Source: Bradyrhizobium sediminis
Lineage (GTDB): Bacteria > Pseudomonadota > Alphaproteobacteria > Rhizobiales > Xanthobacteraceae
Length of the DNA stretch: 64,000 bases
Direction of reading: 5' to 3'
Assembly (NCBI RefSeq): GCF_018736085.1
Contig: NZ_CP076134.1
Span: forward strand, 3,544,501-3,608,500
Of the stretch, positions 17,982-28,980 are shown piece after piece. Numbering within the stretch: position 1 is the first letter of the stretch; each line of letters begins with the position of its first letter. The notes beneath the pieces were generated by a model. The model was not told where the DNA came from. It saw only the letters and a program-made list of their open reading frames with translations, and made no database searches. Both the position numbers and the translations under genes were made by a program.

Positions 17982-19790
17982 ATGAACAAGCCGCTCACCG
18001 GCGTCGCCAGGCGCAAGCTCCGCTCCAGCGAGTGGTTCAACAACCCGCACAATCCCGGCATGACCGCGCTCTACCTCGAGCGCTATCTCAATTACGGCCT
18101 GACCCGGCACGAGCTGCAATCCGGCAAGCCGATCATCGGCATCGCGCAGACCGGCAACGACCTTTCGCCGTGCAACCGCCATCACCTCGAACTGGCGCAT
18201 CGGGTCCGCGAAGGCATCCGCGCCGCCGGCGGCATCGCCATGGAATTCCCGATGCATCCGATCCAGGAGACCGGCAAGCGCCCGACCGCGGCGCTCGACC
18301 GCAACCTCGCTTATCTCGGCCTGGTGGAAGTGCTGTTCGGCTATCCCCTCGACGGCGTGGTGCTGACCACCGGCTGCGACAAGACCACCCCCGCCTGCCT
18401 GATGGCGGCGGCAACTGTGAATATCCCGGCGATCGTGCTGTCGGGCGGGCCGATGCTCAACGGCTGGCATAAAGGCCAGCGCACCGGTTCCGGCACCGTG
18501 GTCTGGAAAGCGCGCGAGGAGCTTGCCGCGGGGGATATCGACTACGAGGAATTCATGAACATCGTGGCCTCCTCGGCGCCGTCGGTCGGCCACTGCAACA
18601 CCATGGGCACCGCCTCCACCATGAATTCGCTGGCGGAAGCGCTCGGCATGTCGCTGCCGGGCTGCGCCGCGATCCCCGCCCCCTACCGCGAGCGCGGCCA
18701 GATCGCCTACGAGACCGGCATGCGCATCGTCGGGATGGTATGGGAGGATCTGAAGCCGTCCGACATCCTGACCCGCAAGGCGTTCGAGAACTGCATCGTC
18801 GTCAATTCGGCGATCGGCGGCTCGACCAACGCGCCGATCCACATCAACGCGCTGGCCCGCCATATCGGCGTCGAGCTTTCGATCGACGACTGGCAGAAAC
18901 ACGGCCACGACGTTCCGCTGCTCGTAAACATGCAGCCGGCCGGCTTCTATCTCGGCGAGGAATATCACCGCGCCGGCGGCGTGCCCTCGGTGGTGCGCGA
19001 ATTGATGGCGCACAAGCGCATCCATGAAGACGCCATGACCGTCAACGGCCACACCATGGGCGACAATTGCCGCGAGGCGCCGAAGCCCGATGGCGACGTG
19101 ATCTGGGCTTACGACAAGCCGCTGGTGAAGGACGCCGGCTTCCTGGTGCTGCGCGGCAATCTGTTCGATTCCGCGATCATGAAGACCAGCGTGATATCCA
19201 AGGAATTTCGCGACCGCTATCTGGTCAACCCGAAGGACCCGAATGCCTTCGAGGGCCGCGCCATCGTGTTCGAGGGCCCGGAGGACTATCACCACCGCAT
19301 CGACGACGCTTCGCTCAATATCGACGAGCACTGCATCCTGTTCGTGCGCGGCACCGGTCCGATCGGCTATCCCGGCGGCGCCGAGGTCGTGAACATGCAG
19401 CCGCCCGCGGCGCTGATCAAGCGCGGCATCCTGTCCCTGCCCTGCATCGGCGACGGCCGCCAGTCCGGCACCTCCGGCTCGCCCTCGATCCTCAACGCCA
19501 CGCCCGAAGCCGCCGCCAATGGCGGGCTCGCGATCCTCAGGACCGGCGACAAGGTCCGCATCGATCTGAACAAGGGCAGCGCCAACATCCTGATTTCGGA
19601 TGAAGAGGTGAAGCAGCGGCATGCCAAGCTCAAGGCCGACGGCGGGTTCAAATATCCGGCCAACCAGACGCCGTGGCAGGAAATCTACCGCTCGACCGTC
19701 GGCCAGCAGTCGACCGGCGCCTGCATGGAGCTGGCGACGCGCTACCACGACATCGCCGGCAAGGTCGGAGTGGCGCGGGATAATCATTAG
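17982..19790 (+). CDS. IlvD/Edd-family sugar-acid dehydratase
   Basis: A 602-residue dehydratase. Cysteines that could bind an iron-sulfur cluster are present in [23 protein letters not shown] and SVGHCNTMG, and the C-terminal segment [16 protein letters not shown] is the family's active-site strand. Length and the [20 protein letters not shown] region fit the xylonate/arabinonate dehydratase branch rather than branched-chain amino acid IlvD. It should convert a sugar acid to its 2-keto-3-deoxy form for the kinase and aldolase at 9.5-11.1 kb. Start at 17982 follows a good site (GGAGGA), while a longer start at 17856 lacks support. An alternative role as gluconate dehydratase is possible. Confidence 0.85.
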   Translation: MNKPLTGVARRKLRSSEWFNNPHNPGMTALYLERYLNYGLTRHELQSGKPIIGIAQTGNDLSPCNRHHLELAHRVREGIRAAGGIAMEFPMHPIQETGKRPTAALDRNLAYLGLVEVLFGYPLDGVVLTTGCDKTTPACLMAAATVNIPAIVLSGGPMLNGWHKGQRTGSGTVVWKAREELAAGDIDYEEFMNIVASSAPSVGHCNTMGTASTMNSLAEALGMSLPGCAAIPAPYRERGQIAYETGMRIVGMVWEDLKPSDILTRKAFENCIVVNSAIGGSTNAPIHINALARHIGVELSIDDWQKHGHDVPLLVNMQPAGFYLGEEYHRAGGVPSVVRELMAHKRIHEDAMTVNGHTMGDNCREAPKPDGDVIWAYDKPLVKDAGFLVLRGNLFDSAIMKTSVISKEFRDRYLVNPKDPNAFEGRAIVFEGPEDYHHRIDDASLNIDEHCILFVRGTGPIGYPGGAEVVNMQPPAALIKRGILSLPCIGDGRQSGTSGSPSILNATPEAAANGGLAILRTGDKVRIDLNKGSANILISDEEVKQRHAKLKADGGFKYPANQTPWQEIYRSTVGQQSTGACMELATRYHDIAGKVGVARDNH

Positions 19791-19797
19791 TAACCGC

Positions 19798-19883
19798 CGT
19801 CATTGCGAGGAGCGAAGCGACGAAGCAATCCACGCCTTCTTGCTACGGCAGCCATGGATTGCTTCGCTGCGCTCGCAATGACG
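19798..19883. repeat. palindromic intergenic repeat, family 2
   Basis: An 86-base palindrome with arms CGTCATTGCGAGGAGCGAAG and GCTGCGCTCGCAATGACG and inner GAAGCAATCCA facing TGGATTGCTTC. It lies between the dehydratase and the first SDR, on the transcript. The same arms recur at 21553-21670. Confidence 0.8.
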
Positions 19884-19918
19884 GATAGCAACTCAGGCTG
19901 AATTCCAGGGAGATTTGA

Positions 19919-20653
19919 ATGTCAGACCGCCTCAAGGGCAAGCGTGCCTTCGTGACCGCCGCCGCGGCCGGCATCGGCCGCGCCAGCGCAATCGCCTTCG
20001 CGCGCGAAGGCGCCACGGTGTTCGCTACCGACATCGACGAAAGGGGCCTCGCCGCGCTCAAGGCTGACGGCATTGCGGAGGTCGCAAGACTCGACGCGCG
20101 CGACACCGCCGCCGTTACCGCGATGGCAAAACGCGCAGGCCAGGTCGACATCCTGCTCAACGCCGCCGGCTTCGTCCATCACGGCACCGTGCTCGACTGC
20201 TCCGACGAGGACTGGGATTTTTCCTTCGACCTCAACGTCAAGTCGATGCACCGCACCATCCGGGCGTTGCTGCCGGGCATGCTGGAACGCGGCCGCGGCT
20301 CGATCGTCAACATCTCCTCGGCCGCCGGCGTGTTCAAGGCCGCGCCCAACCGCTACGTCTATGGCGCAACCAAGGCTGCGGTTGCGGCCTTGACCCGTGC
20401 GGTCGCGGTCGACTTCATCACCAAGGGCATCCGCTGCAATTGCATTTGCCCCGGCACCATCGAGACACCGTCGATGTTGAACCGCGCCGCCGCCGCAGGT
20501 CCGCAAGGCCGCGAAATGTTCATCAGCCGGCAGCCGATGGGCCGGCTCGGCACCGCGGAGGAAATCGCATCGCTCGCCGTCTATCTCGCCAGCGACGAAA
20601 GCGCGTTCACCACCGGCGTCGCCCACATCATCGACGGCGGCTGGACGCTATAG
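19919..20653 (+). CDS. SDR oxidoreductase, possibly a 2-keto-3-deoxy sugar-acid dehydrogenase
   Basis: A 244-residue classical SDR. The N-terminal cofactor loop is TAAAAGIGRASA and the catalytic pair is Tyr and Lys in YGATK, after SSAAG. The C-terminus (TTGVAHIIDGGWTL) is standard. Residues around the cofactor site and the IRCNCICPGTIETPSM segment resemble 2-keto-3-deoxy-L-fuconate dehydrogenase (inference from memory of that family). The start has a good ribosome site (AGGGAG, seven bases away). It is read with the dehydratase, with one palindromic repeat between them. Confidence 0.8.
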   Translation: MSDRLKGKRAFVTAAAAGIGRASAIAFAREGATVFATDIDERGLAALKADGIAEVARLDARDTAAVTAMAKRAGQVDILLNAAGFVHHGTVLDCSDEDWDFSFDLNVKSMHRTIRALLPGMLERGRGSIVNISSAAGVFKAAPNRYVYGATKAAVAALTRAVAVDFITKGIRCNCICPGTIETPSMLNRAAAAGPQGREMFISRQPMGRLGTAEEIASLAVYLASDESAFTTGVAHIIDGGWTL

Positions 20654-20664
20654 AAAACGACAAC

Positions 20665-20744
20665 GTCATTCCGGGGCGCGTCGAAGACGCGAACCCGGAA
20701 TCTCGAGATTCCGGGTCTGGTCCTTCGGACCATCCCGGAATGAC
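20665..20744. repeat. palindromic intergenic repeat, family 1
   Basis: An 80-base palindrome with ends GTCATTCCGGGGCGCG and CATCCCGGAATGAC and middle CCCGGAATCTCGAGATTCC. It matches the repeat at 3956-4060 in ends and centre. It occupies most of the gap between the two SDR genes. Confidence 0.8.
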
Positions 20745-20796
20745 GGGAGGCGGACTAATCCAATCCATACCGGGTCTAGCTAAAGGGAATCCGTCC

Positions 20797-21543
20797 ATGA
20801 ACAAGATCGATCTCAACGGCCGCTGTGCCGTCGTCACCGGCGGCGCACAGGGTTTCGGACGCGCGATCACAGAGCGCTTCGTCGCCTCCGGCGCCAAAGT
20901 GGCAATCTGGGATCATGACCAGCCGTTCGCCGAGAATACCGCGAAGGAGATCGGCCCGGCCGTCACCGCGTTCAAGGTCGACGTGTCCGATCTCGCTGCG
21001 GTCGAGAAGGCGCGCGACGCCACGCTGGCCGCATTCGGCAAGATCGACATTCTCGTCAACAATGCCGGGATCGCCGGCATCAACAAGACGGTGTGGGAAA
21101 CCGACCTCGAGGAATGGCGCAAGGTGCTGCGCATCAATCTCGACGGGCCCTTCATCTGCTGCAAGGCGATCGCACCCGCCATGATCAAGCAAGGCTACGG
21201 CCGCATCGTCAACATCGCTTCCATCGCCGGCAAGGAAGGCAACCCCAACGCCGCGCATTACTCGGCCTCGAAGGCCGGTCTGATCGCACTGACAAAGTCG
21301 CTCGGCAAGGAACTCGCGGCGCACGACATCCTCGTCAACGCGGTGACGCCTGCCGCCGCCAGGACCGCGATCTTCGACCAGATGACGCAGCAGCACATCG
21401 ACTTCATGCTGTCGAAGATTCCGAAGGGACGTTTTGTTCTCGTGGAGGAACTCGCGGCGATGGTGGCGTGGCTGGCATCGGAGGATTGCGCCTTCTCCAC
21501 CGGCGCGGTGTTCGACATTTCCGGCGGCCGCGCGACGTATTAG
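20797..21543 (+). CDS. SDR oxidoreductase (FabG-like)
   Basis: A 248-residue classical SDR with cofactor loop TGGAQGFGRAI, the NNAG motif (VNNAGIAG) and catalytic YSASK. It ends SGGRATY. The start at 20797 is chosen because the frame upstream crosses a palindromic repeat. It belongs to the plus-strand sugar-acid group and may act on the same or a stereoisomeric substrate as the SDR before it. Confidence 0.82.
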   Translation: MNKIDLNGRCAVVTGGAQGFGRAITERFVASGAKVAIWDHDQPFAENTAKEIGPAVTAFKVDVSDLAAVEKARDATLAAFGKIDILVNNAGIAGINKTVWETDLEEWRKVLRINLDGPFICCKAIAPAMIKQGYGRIVNIASIAGKEGNPNAAHYSASKAGLIALTKSLGKELAAHDILVNAVTPAAARTAIFDQMTQQHIDFMLSKIPKGRFVLVEELAAMVAWLASEDCAFSTGAVFDISGGRATY

Positions 21544-21552
21544 TCTCACCAC

Positions 21553-21670
21553 CGTCATTGCGAGCCAACGGGTCGCGCGAACGCGCGCCCGATGACAGGC
21601 TCCGCGAAGCAATCCATCGGGCAACACACGAAGCCGGATTGCTTCGTCGCTTCGCTCCTCGCAATGACGG
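21553..21670. repeat. palindromic intergenic repeat, family 2 (long variant)
   Basis: A 118-base element with ends CGTCATTGCGAGCCAACGGG and CTTCGCTCCTCGCAATGACGG, and inner GCGAAGCAATCCATCGGG facing CCGGATTGCTTCG. It shares its arms with 19798-19883 but has a longer centre containing a second short palindrome (CGCGCGAACGCGCG). It lies before the GFA gene. Confidence 0.78.
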
Positions 21671-21687
21671 TAAGCAGCGGAGCCAAC

Positions 21688-22080
21688 ATGACACACCAAG
21701 GCGGATGTCTGTGCGGTGCGGTCAGGTTCAGGGCCGAGGGCGAGCCGCTCAACGTCCGCGTCTGCCATTGCCGCAATTGCCAGAAGGCAATGGGCTCGCC
21801 ATTCTTTGCCCGCGCGCTGTTTCCGCTAGCCGCGCTGTCGGTCAAAGGCGAAACCGCGCGCTACGCCTCGTCGGAAGCGATCGATCGGGTGTTCTGCAGG
21901 GTGTGCGGCACGCGGCTGTTTTCCTGGCGCAGCAACGGCACCGGTGCCGGCGTGGCGCTGGCGGCCTTCGACGACCGCAACGCCTTTGCGCCGACCGAAC
22001 ACATCTGGGTGTCCGAAAAAATGGACTGGGTGAAGCTCGACGACGGGTTGCCGCAGTATAAGGGGACGGTTCTCCCGTAG
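21688..22080 (+). CDS. GFA/CENP-V family zinc protein
   Basis: A 130-residue protein with the zinc-binding pattern of glutathione-dependent formaldehyde-activating-like proteins: GGCLCGAVRF near the N-terminus, VCHCRNCQKAMGSPF next, and FCRVCGTRLFSW in the C-terminal half. Most members have no proven activity. Start at 21688 (MTHQGG) is taken because the upstream frame lies in a repeat. It is not clearly tied to the sugar-acid genes. Confidence 0.85.
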   Translation: MTHQGGCLCGAVRFRAEGEPLNVRVCHCRNCQKAMGSPFFARALFPLAALSVKGETARYASSEAIDRVFCRVCGTRLFSWRSNGTGAGVALAAFDDRNAFAPTEHIWVSEKMDWVKLDDGLPQYKGTVLP

Positions 22081-22159
22081 CTCGCCGTGGCAAGACCACC
22101 TCACACGGAATTCGTGATAGCCTGATTTCACGAAGCAACACGAGTCGAGGCAAACTGGA

Positions 22160-22840
22160 TTGAACATCTCCCTTTACGACATCTCGGTCTGGGTGCTGCC
22201 GCTCCTCATCGCCATCACCTTTCACGAGGCCGCCCATGGCTTTGTCGCGCACCGTCTCGGCGACGACACCGCCTTTCGGCTCGGCCGGGTCAGCTTCAAT
22301 CCGCTGAAACACATCGATCCCTTCGGCACGGTGGTGTTGCCTGGTATCCTGCTGTTGTCCCACTCCCCGTTCCTGTTCGGCTACGCCAAGCCGGTGCCGG
22401 TGAATTTCCGGGCCCTGAAACATCCCCGGCTCGACATGGTCTGGGTGGCGCTGGCAGGCCCCGCGACCAACATCCTCCTCGCTTTGGCCGCGGCGGCGGC
22501 ATTCCACGCCTTGCCCCTCGCGCCGGCGAATTCGGCGCAGTGGATCGCCGACAACCTCAAGAACTCGCTCGTCATCAATGTCGTGCTGGCGGTGTTCAAC
22601 ATGTTGCCGATCCCGCCGCTGGACGGCGGACGGGTCGCGGTCGGGCTGTTGCCGAACGTACTGGCCTACCCGCTTTCCCGGCTGGAGCCGTACGGAATGC
22701 TGATTTTGATCGGGATTCTGATCGTTCTGCCGCTGGCTGGTTCGCAGTTCGGTCTAAATCTTGATGTTATTTCAACGATACTGCGAACATCGACCGACAC
22801 GATCATACGTTTACTTCTCGTATTAACCGGCAATGTGTAG
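22160..22840 (+). CDS. site-2 protease family membrane metallopeptidase (M50)
   Basis: A 226-residue membrane protein with the zinc motif HEAAH (His22, Glu23, His26) in the first helix and the second metal site in NMLPIPPLDGGRV. About five to six helices, no PDZ domain. The first codon is TTG, with MNISLYDISVW as the only sensible N-terminus. Small M50 proteins of this type are common and mostly uncharacterised. They may cut anti-sigma factors or other membrane proteins. Confidence 0.85.
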   Translation: MNISLYDISVWVLPLLIAITFHEAAHGFVAHRLGDDTAFRLGRVSFNPLKHIDPFGTVVLPGILLLSHSPFLFGYAKPVPVNFRALKHPRLDMVWVALAGPATNILLALAAAAAFHALPLAPANSAQWIADNLKNSLVINVVLAVFNMLPIPPLDGGRVAVGLLPNVLAYPLSRLEPYGMLILIGILIVLPLAGSQFGLNLDVISTILRTSTDTIIRLLLVLTGNV

Positions 22841-22858
22841 TCCAATCCGCCAGGGAAA

Positions 22859-23305
22859 ATGCCGACAAGGGCTGAGGCCATTTTGATTAAAGCTGCCGAC
22901 ATGCTGATCGCGCGACGCGCCGATACCAGGGCGCGTGCGGATTTTGCCACCTGGAAGATGCTGGCCAAGTTGAACGGCACCTCCTCCTTGCCCGAGGAAG
23001 CCCAGAACTTCCTCGCCGGCTACCGGACCCTGCTGGAGAAGATGGCGGAAGCGGAGGCGACGGAAGTCACCATCCAGCTCATCTACCGCAGCTATTACGC
23101 CGAGATGGGCGGGGCCGGCGCGCCGCCCGATGTCAGGCCCCACAAGGACGGTCCGGTGACCGACAACGTGACGGCGTTCAGGCGGCCGGCGCCGAAGCTG
23201 GCCAGAGCCGCCGGCGGTCCGCAAGCAAAGCCGCGGCTTCCCGTTGCGCTGATCTTCGCCTGCCTCGTCGTCGTCTATGTCGGCCTGCGATATTTCTGGC
23301 GCTGA
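22859..23305 (+). CDS. hypothetical protein with C-terminal membrane anchor
   Basis: A 148-residue protein. The N-terminal half is charged and helical (EAILIKAADMLIARRADTRA), the middle is proline- and charge-rich, and the last 22 residues form one hydrophobic helix (VALIFACLVVVYVGLRYFW), so it is likely tail-anchored. It begins 18 bases after the site-2 protease stop and could be its partner or substrate, though this is only a positional hint. No known family recognised. Confidence 0.65.
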   Translation: MPTRAEAILIKAADMLIARRADTRARADFATWKMLAKLNGTSSLPEEAQNFLAGYRTLLEKMAEAEATEVTIQLIYRSYYAEMGGAGAPPDVRPHKDGPVTDNVTAFRRPAPKLARAAGGPQAKPRLPVALIFACLVVVYVGLRYFWR

Positions 23306-23324
23306 GACGGACGACGCGCTCGGC

Positions 23325-24263
23325 TCAGGTCCGGCGATTGCGCGAAGACGATCCCGGGCTGTGCTGCTCGCGCAACGCGTCGGCGGAGAGACGAACCACC
23401 TCGGAAATCTGCAGGAGCTGTTTGGTCAGAGGACTTGTCTTGCGCCAGACCATGCCAATGGTTCGCGAGGGTTGCGGGTTCTTGAAGCGCGCGACGGACA
23501 CCGGCGCCGAGCGTGTCTCCACCGCCACGGCCATTTCCGGGATCAAGGTGACCCCGATCCCGGCGCCGACCATTTGAACAAGTGTAGACAGCGAGCTCGC
23601 GTCCAGCACCTCCCGCGACGGCGACGATTGCATGCCGCAGAACGACAGCGCCTGATCGCGAAAACAGTGCCCCTCTTCCAGCAGAAGCAGCCTCAATTCG
23701 CGCAGCTTTTCACTGCTGGGCACCGGCGTTCCCTCATCCCCGCCGGGCCGGACCAGCAGAAAATTTTCCGAAAACAAGGCGACCTCGGTCAACGAAGGTT
23801 CGGACACCGGCAGAGCAACAATTGCGGTGTCGAGCCGGCCTTCCGCGAGCTCTCGTATCAACTTCTGCGTCAGCGCCTCACGGACGTGAATGTCGAGTTC
23901 GGGGTGCGTTCGAGTGAGGTTCCCGATCACCGTCGGCAGCAGGTAGGGTGCAATCGTCGGGATCATGCCGATGCGCAGCCGGCCCACAAGCCGGTCCCGC
24001 GACGCACGCGCGAAGTCTCCCAGTTCATCGACGGAGCGCAGGATGTCGCGGACGCGCTGGGCGACGTCTTCTCCGAACTTGGTAAGCCCGACTTGTCGTG
24101 CGCCCCGCTCGAGCAGCACGCCGCCCAGATCTTCCTCCAGTTCCTTGATCTGCATCGACAAAGCCGGCTGCGAGATCGCACATGCCTCTGCCGCGCGTCC
24201 GAAGTGGCAATGACGTGCCAGCGCATCGAAATAGCGAAGCTGCCTGAGCGTAGCATTATTCAT
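23325..24263 (-). CDS. oxyR: OxyR peroxide-sensing LysR-type regulator
   Basis: A 312-residue LysR regulator. The N-terminal winged helix (HFGRAAEACAISQPALSMQIK) is followed by an effector domain with the OxyR redox pair: Cys200 in EEGHCFRDQ and Cys209 in LSFCGM. That spacing and context are those of E. coli OxyR. It should form a disulfide on peroxide exposure and activate katG, which is read divergently from 24373. The start (ATG at 24263) lies within the shared control region. Confidence 0.93.
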   Translation of the reverse strand: MNNATLRQLRYFDALARHCHFGRAAEACAISQPALSMQIKELEEDLGGVLLERGARQVGLTKFGEDVAQRVRDILRSVDELGDFARASRDRLVGRLRIGMIPTIAPYLLPTVIGNLTRTHPELDIHVREALTQKLIRELAEGRLDTAIVALPVSEPSLTEVALFSENFLLVRPGGDEGTPVPSSEKLRELRLLLLEEGHCFRDQALSFCGMQSSPSREVLDASSLSTLVQMVGAGIGVTLIPEMAVAVETRSAPVSVARFKNPQPSRTIGMVWRKTSPLTKQLLQISEVVRLSADALREQHSPGSSSRNRRT

Positions 24264-24308
24264 CAGATAATCTTATCGTGGCAATCAATAAAGTCAACTT
24301 TACCTGAT
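24262..24308. promoter_or_regulatory. oxyR-katG control region, probable OxyR site
   Basis: In the 109-base gap between oxyR and katG there is an imperfect inverted repeat, ATCAGATAA (24262-24270) and TTACCTGAT (24300-24308), plus a perfect short palindrome GATAATCTTATC (24266-24277). OxyR tetramers bind spaced ATAG/CTAT-like half sites, and the layout is compatible with that. Binding is an inference. Confidence 0.55.
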
Positions 24309-24324
24309 GGCTTGCGTTGCCTAG

Positions 24325-26658
<2,334 letters not shown>

Positions 26659-26868
26659 TGAAGATGACGGCGACCGCGTTTCGCGCCGGATGCATCGCTT
26701 CAACCGAAACGTCCGGACCGGAAACGTGTTATGATTGCAGGTAGCGCAGAAAGGACAGCTGACCTGTCCCACACCGACACCTCCGCCTAGGTGCAGATGC
26801 CGCGGCCTTTGAACCTTTGCGCGGTTCCATTGACCACACCTTCAGGGCTGGGGGGAACGGAGGTTCCC

Positions 26869-27054
26869 ATGACGAAGCATCGGACGATCACGGGGTTCGT
26901 GGCTATCGCTCTGCCCACTGCCGCCGCCACCATGCGGTCGCGATCGCCTTCGACTGCGCGCTCTGGCGAGCCAACCGGCAGGATGTCGTCTCAAGAACTC
27001 ACGGCCGCCGCAAATAAGCTCCCGACCGAGGTTCAAGACCATTCGCCGGTCTAA
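26869..27054 (+). CDS. small putative exported protein, perhaps frameshifted
   Basis: A 61-residue frame with a good ribosome site (GGAGG, five bases before ATG). The N-terminus MTKHRTITGFVAIALPTAAA looks like a weak signal peptide and the C-terminus MSSQELTAAANKLPTEV looks like ordinary coding sequence. The middle is Arg/Ser-rich and poor, while the next frame over the same stretch reads AVAIAFDCALWRANRQD, which looks better. So the gene may carry two compensating frameshifts, or be decayed. The 327 bases between the katG stop and this start hold only the terminator. Function unknown. Confidence 0.35.
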   Translation: MTKHRTITGFVAIALPTAAATMRSRSPSTARSGEPTGRMSSQELTAAANKLPTEVQDHSPV

Positions 27055-27139
27055 TCGACGAACGTCAAGCGAGAGGCCGCCAATCAGTGGCAGCCTCGTT
27101 ATTCGAGCAACGTGAAGCGTTTGAGTGGAGAATGCCAAA

Positions 27140-27343
27140 ATGGCCCACACTGCAGAATGGTTGCCTGTTTCGATCGAGCCATCCGACGAAGATCTCGAGG
27201 TCTGCGTCGTAGACTATGACGGAATCGTTCGCACGCTGATCTACCCCTGTCATAAGGATGGGGACGAATGGTTCGATGCTTCAAACAGGAAGCACCTCCA
27301 CATTCAGCCGACGCATTGGCGTAAGTGGACCGAGAGCCATTAG
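27140..27343 (+). CDS. small hypothetical protein (DUF551-like pattern)
   Basis: A 67-residue protein beginning MAHTAEWLPVSIEPSDEDLE and ending HIQPTHWRKWTESH. The pattern of an N-terminal WLPVS, a central VCVVDYDG and a C-terminal THWRKW resembles small DUF551-type proteins. The start at 27140 follows GGAG with a nine-base spacing. A GTG fifteen bases upstream is possible. It is in the islet between the two katG-end repeats. No function known. Confidence 0.55.
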   Translation: MAHTAEWLPVSIEPSDEDLEVCVVDYDGIVRTLIYPCHKDGDEWFDASNRKHLHIQPTHWRKWTESH

Positions 27344-27577
27344 ATGGAGCGGCTCGAGATGGAGCAGCCTGGCTTCTGCTCTCCCGCGGGAACGCCGGTG
27401 GCGAAAGCCAGGCCCAGGTAGACCAGCCCAAGTCGAATTGATTGGTCGCGGTTGACCGTCCTTGGATCCGAAGAAGTCGGCCGCTCGCAACCGAAACTGG
27501 ACGAACCGGATTGGCTCCTGCGGCTTCATGCCGCCGAGCCCGCTGCTGCACATTCACGCAAACAGGGAGGCAGTACG

Positions 27578-28978
27578 ATGACGATACGACCCGACCCGAC
27601 GTTTCATGCATCGCCGAAGCTTGCCATGGAAGCTCCGCCAGAGAGCTTCGCCTACACCCTGCTGCTCAGTCCGGACTTCTCAAAGCCCGACGCGCTCGCT
27701 GTGATCGACGTCAAGCGCGGCTCCCCGACATTCAGCCGGGTCGTCCATACGGTGGTGATGCCCAACAAGGGCGACGAGTTTCACCATTTCGGCTGGAATG
27801 CCTGCTCGTCGGCTCTGTCGCCGCTCGCCGGGCACACTTTTCTCGAGCGGCGTTACCTCATCATCCCCGGCATGCGGTCCTCTCGAATTTACATCGTGGA
27901 CACGAAACCGGATCCCACCAAAGCGAGGATCCACAAAATCATCGAGCCCGAGGAAATCTTCAAGAAGACCGGTTACTCGCGACCCCACACGGTCCACTGC
28001 GGGCCGGAGGGCATTTACGTCAGCACGCTCGGCGGGGGTGGCAAGGACGGCACCGACGGGCCGCCCGGCATCTTCATCATGGACTGCGAGACATTCGACA
28101 TCCTCGGACGGTGGGAGATCGATCGTGGCCCGCAAAAGCTGCACTACGACTTCTGGTGGAATCTGCCACGCGATTACATGGTGACGAGTGAGTGGGCATT
28201 GCCACCGCAGTTCGAGAATGGAATCGTGCCGGAGGACCTCCTCTCGAACAAATACGGCCACCGGATCCACTTCTGGGATCTCCGGGCCCGGCGAAATGTC
28301 CAGACCATCGATCTCGGCGCCAATCATCAAATGGCGCTGGAAGTGCGTCCTGCTCATGATCCCGTTCGCGAGTACGGTTTCCTGGGCGTCGTGGTCGACA
28401 CCACGAATCTCGAGGGCTCGATCTGGACCTGGTGGCGCGAGGGCGGCAAATTCCACATTGAAAAGACGGCGACGATCCCGGCCGAGCCGGCACCGAAGGA
28501 CCAGCTGCCGCTGCTTCTGCAGGGCTTCGGCGCAGTGCCGCCGCTGGTATCCGACATCGACCTGTCGATGGACGACAAGTTTCTCTACGTCGCCTGCTGG
28601 GGCACCGGCGAGATGCGTCAATACGATGTCACCGATCCCCGAAAGCCGAAGCTTGCCGGATCGATCCACATCGGCGGCATCGTGCGCCGTACCCCTCACC
28701 CGAACGGCAAGGCATTTGCGGGCGGTCCACAGATGGTTGAGATCAGCCGTGACGGCAGACGAGTATACTGGTCCAACTCGCTCTATTCGACCTGGGACGA
28801 CCAGTTCTATCCGCAGGGAATTCCGGGCGCCGAGGTGATGGCCAACGCGAATCCGGGCGGCGGTCTCGAACTGGCAAAGGACTATTGGATAAGCTTCCCC
28901 GACGGATATCGGGCGCATCAGATACGGCTTGATGGCGGCGACTGTTCGACGGATTCGTTCTGCTATCCGTCGGTCTGA
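27578..28978 (+). CDS. selenium-binding protein 56 family / methanethiol oxidase-like
   Basis: A 466-residue protein of the SBP56 family, a beta-propeller. The family's Cys-containing segment is present as HHFGWNACSSAL, where the second Cys of the human CSSC motif is replaced, followed by RRYLIIPGMRSSRIYIVD. Conserved His and acidic residues that bind metal in bacterial MtoX occur in RPHTVHCGPEG and VRRTPHPNGKA. Human and some bacterial members oxidise methanethiol to formaldehyde, H2S and H2O2, which would explain placement beside katG. Start 27578 has a strong site (AGGGAGG). No signal peptide was seen, whereas characterised bacterial MtoX is periplasmic, so the substrate is uncertain. Confidence 0.85.
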   Translation: MTIRPDPTFHASPKLAMEAPPESFAYTLLLSPDFSKPDALAVIDVKRGSPTFSRVVHTVVMPNKGDEFHHFGWNACSSALSPLAGHTFLERRYLIIPGMRSSRIYIVDTKPDPTKARIHKIIEPEEIFKKTGYSRPHTVHCGPEGIYVSTLGGGGKDGTDGPPGIFIMDCETFDILGRWEIDRGPQKLHYDFWWNLPRDYMVTSEWALPPQFENGIVPEDLLSNKYGHRIHFWDLRARRNVQTIDLGANHQMALEVRPAHDPVREYGFLGVVVDTTNLEGSIWTWWREGGKFHIEKTATIPAEPAPKDQLPLLLQGFGAVPPLVSDIDLSMDDKFLYVACWGTGEMRQYDVTDPRKPKLAGSIHIGGIVRRTPHPNGKAFAGGPQMVEISRDGRRVYWSNSLYSTWDDQFYPQGIPGAEVMANANPGGGLELAKDYWISFPDGYRAHQIRLDGGDCSTDSFCYPSV

Positions 28979-28980
28979 AT

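Noticed and set aside
17961..19787. A 608-codon open frame opposite the IlvD/Edd dehydratase
   Set aside because: Antisense shadow. The dehydratase has the cluster Cys and C-terminal motif.
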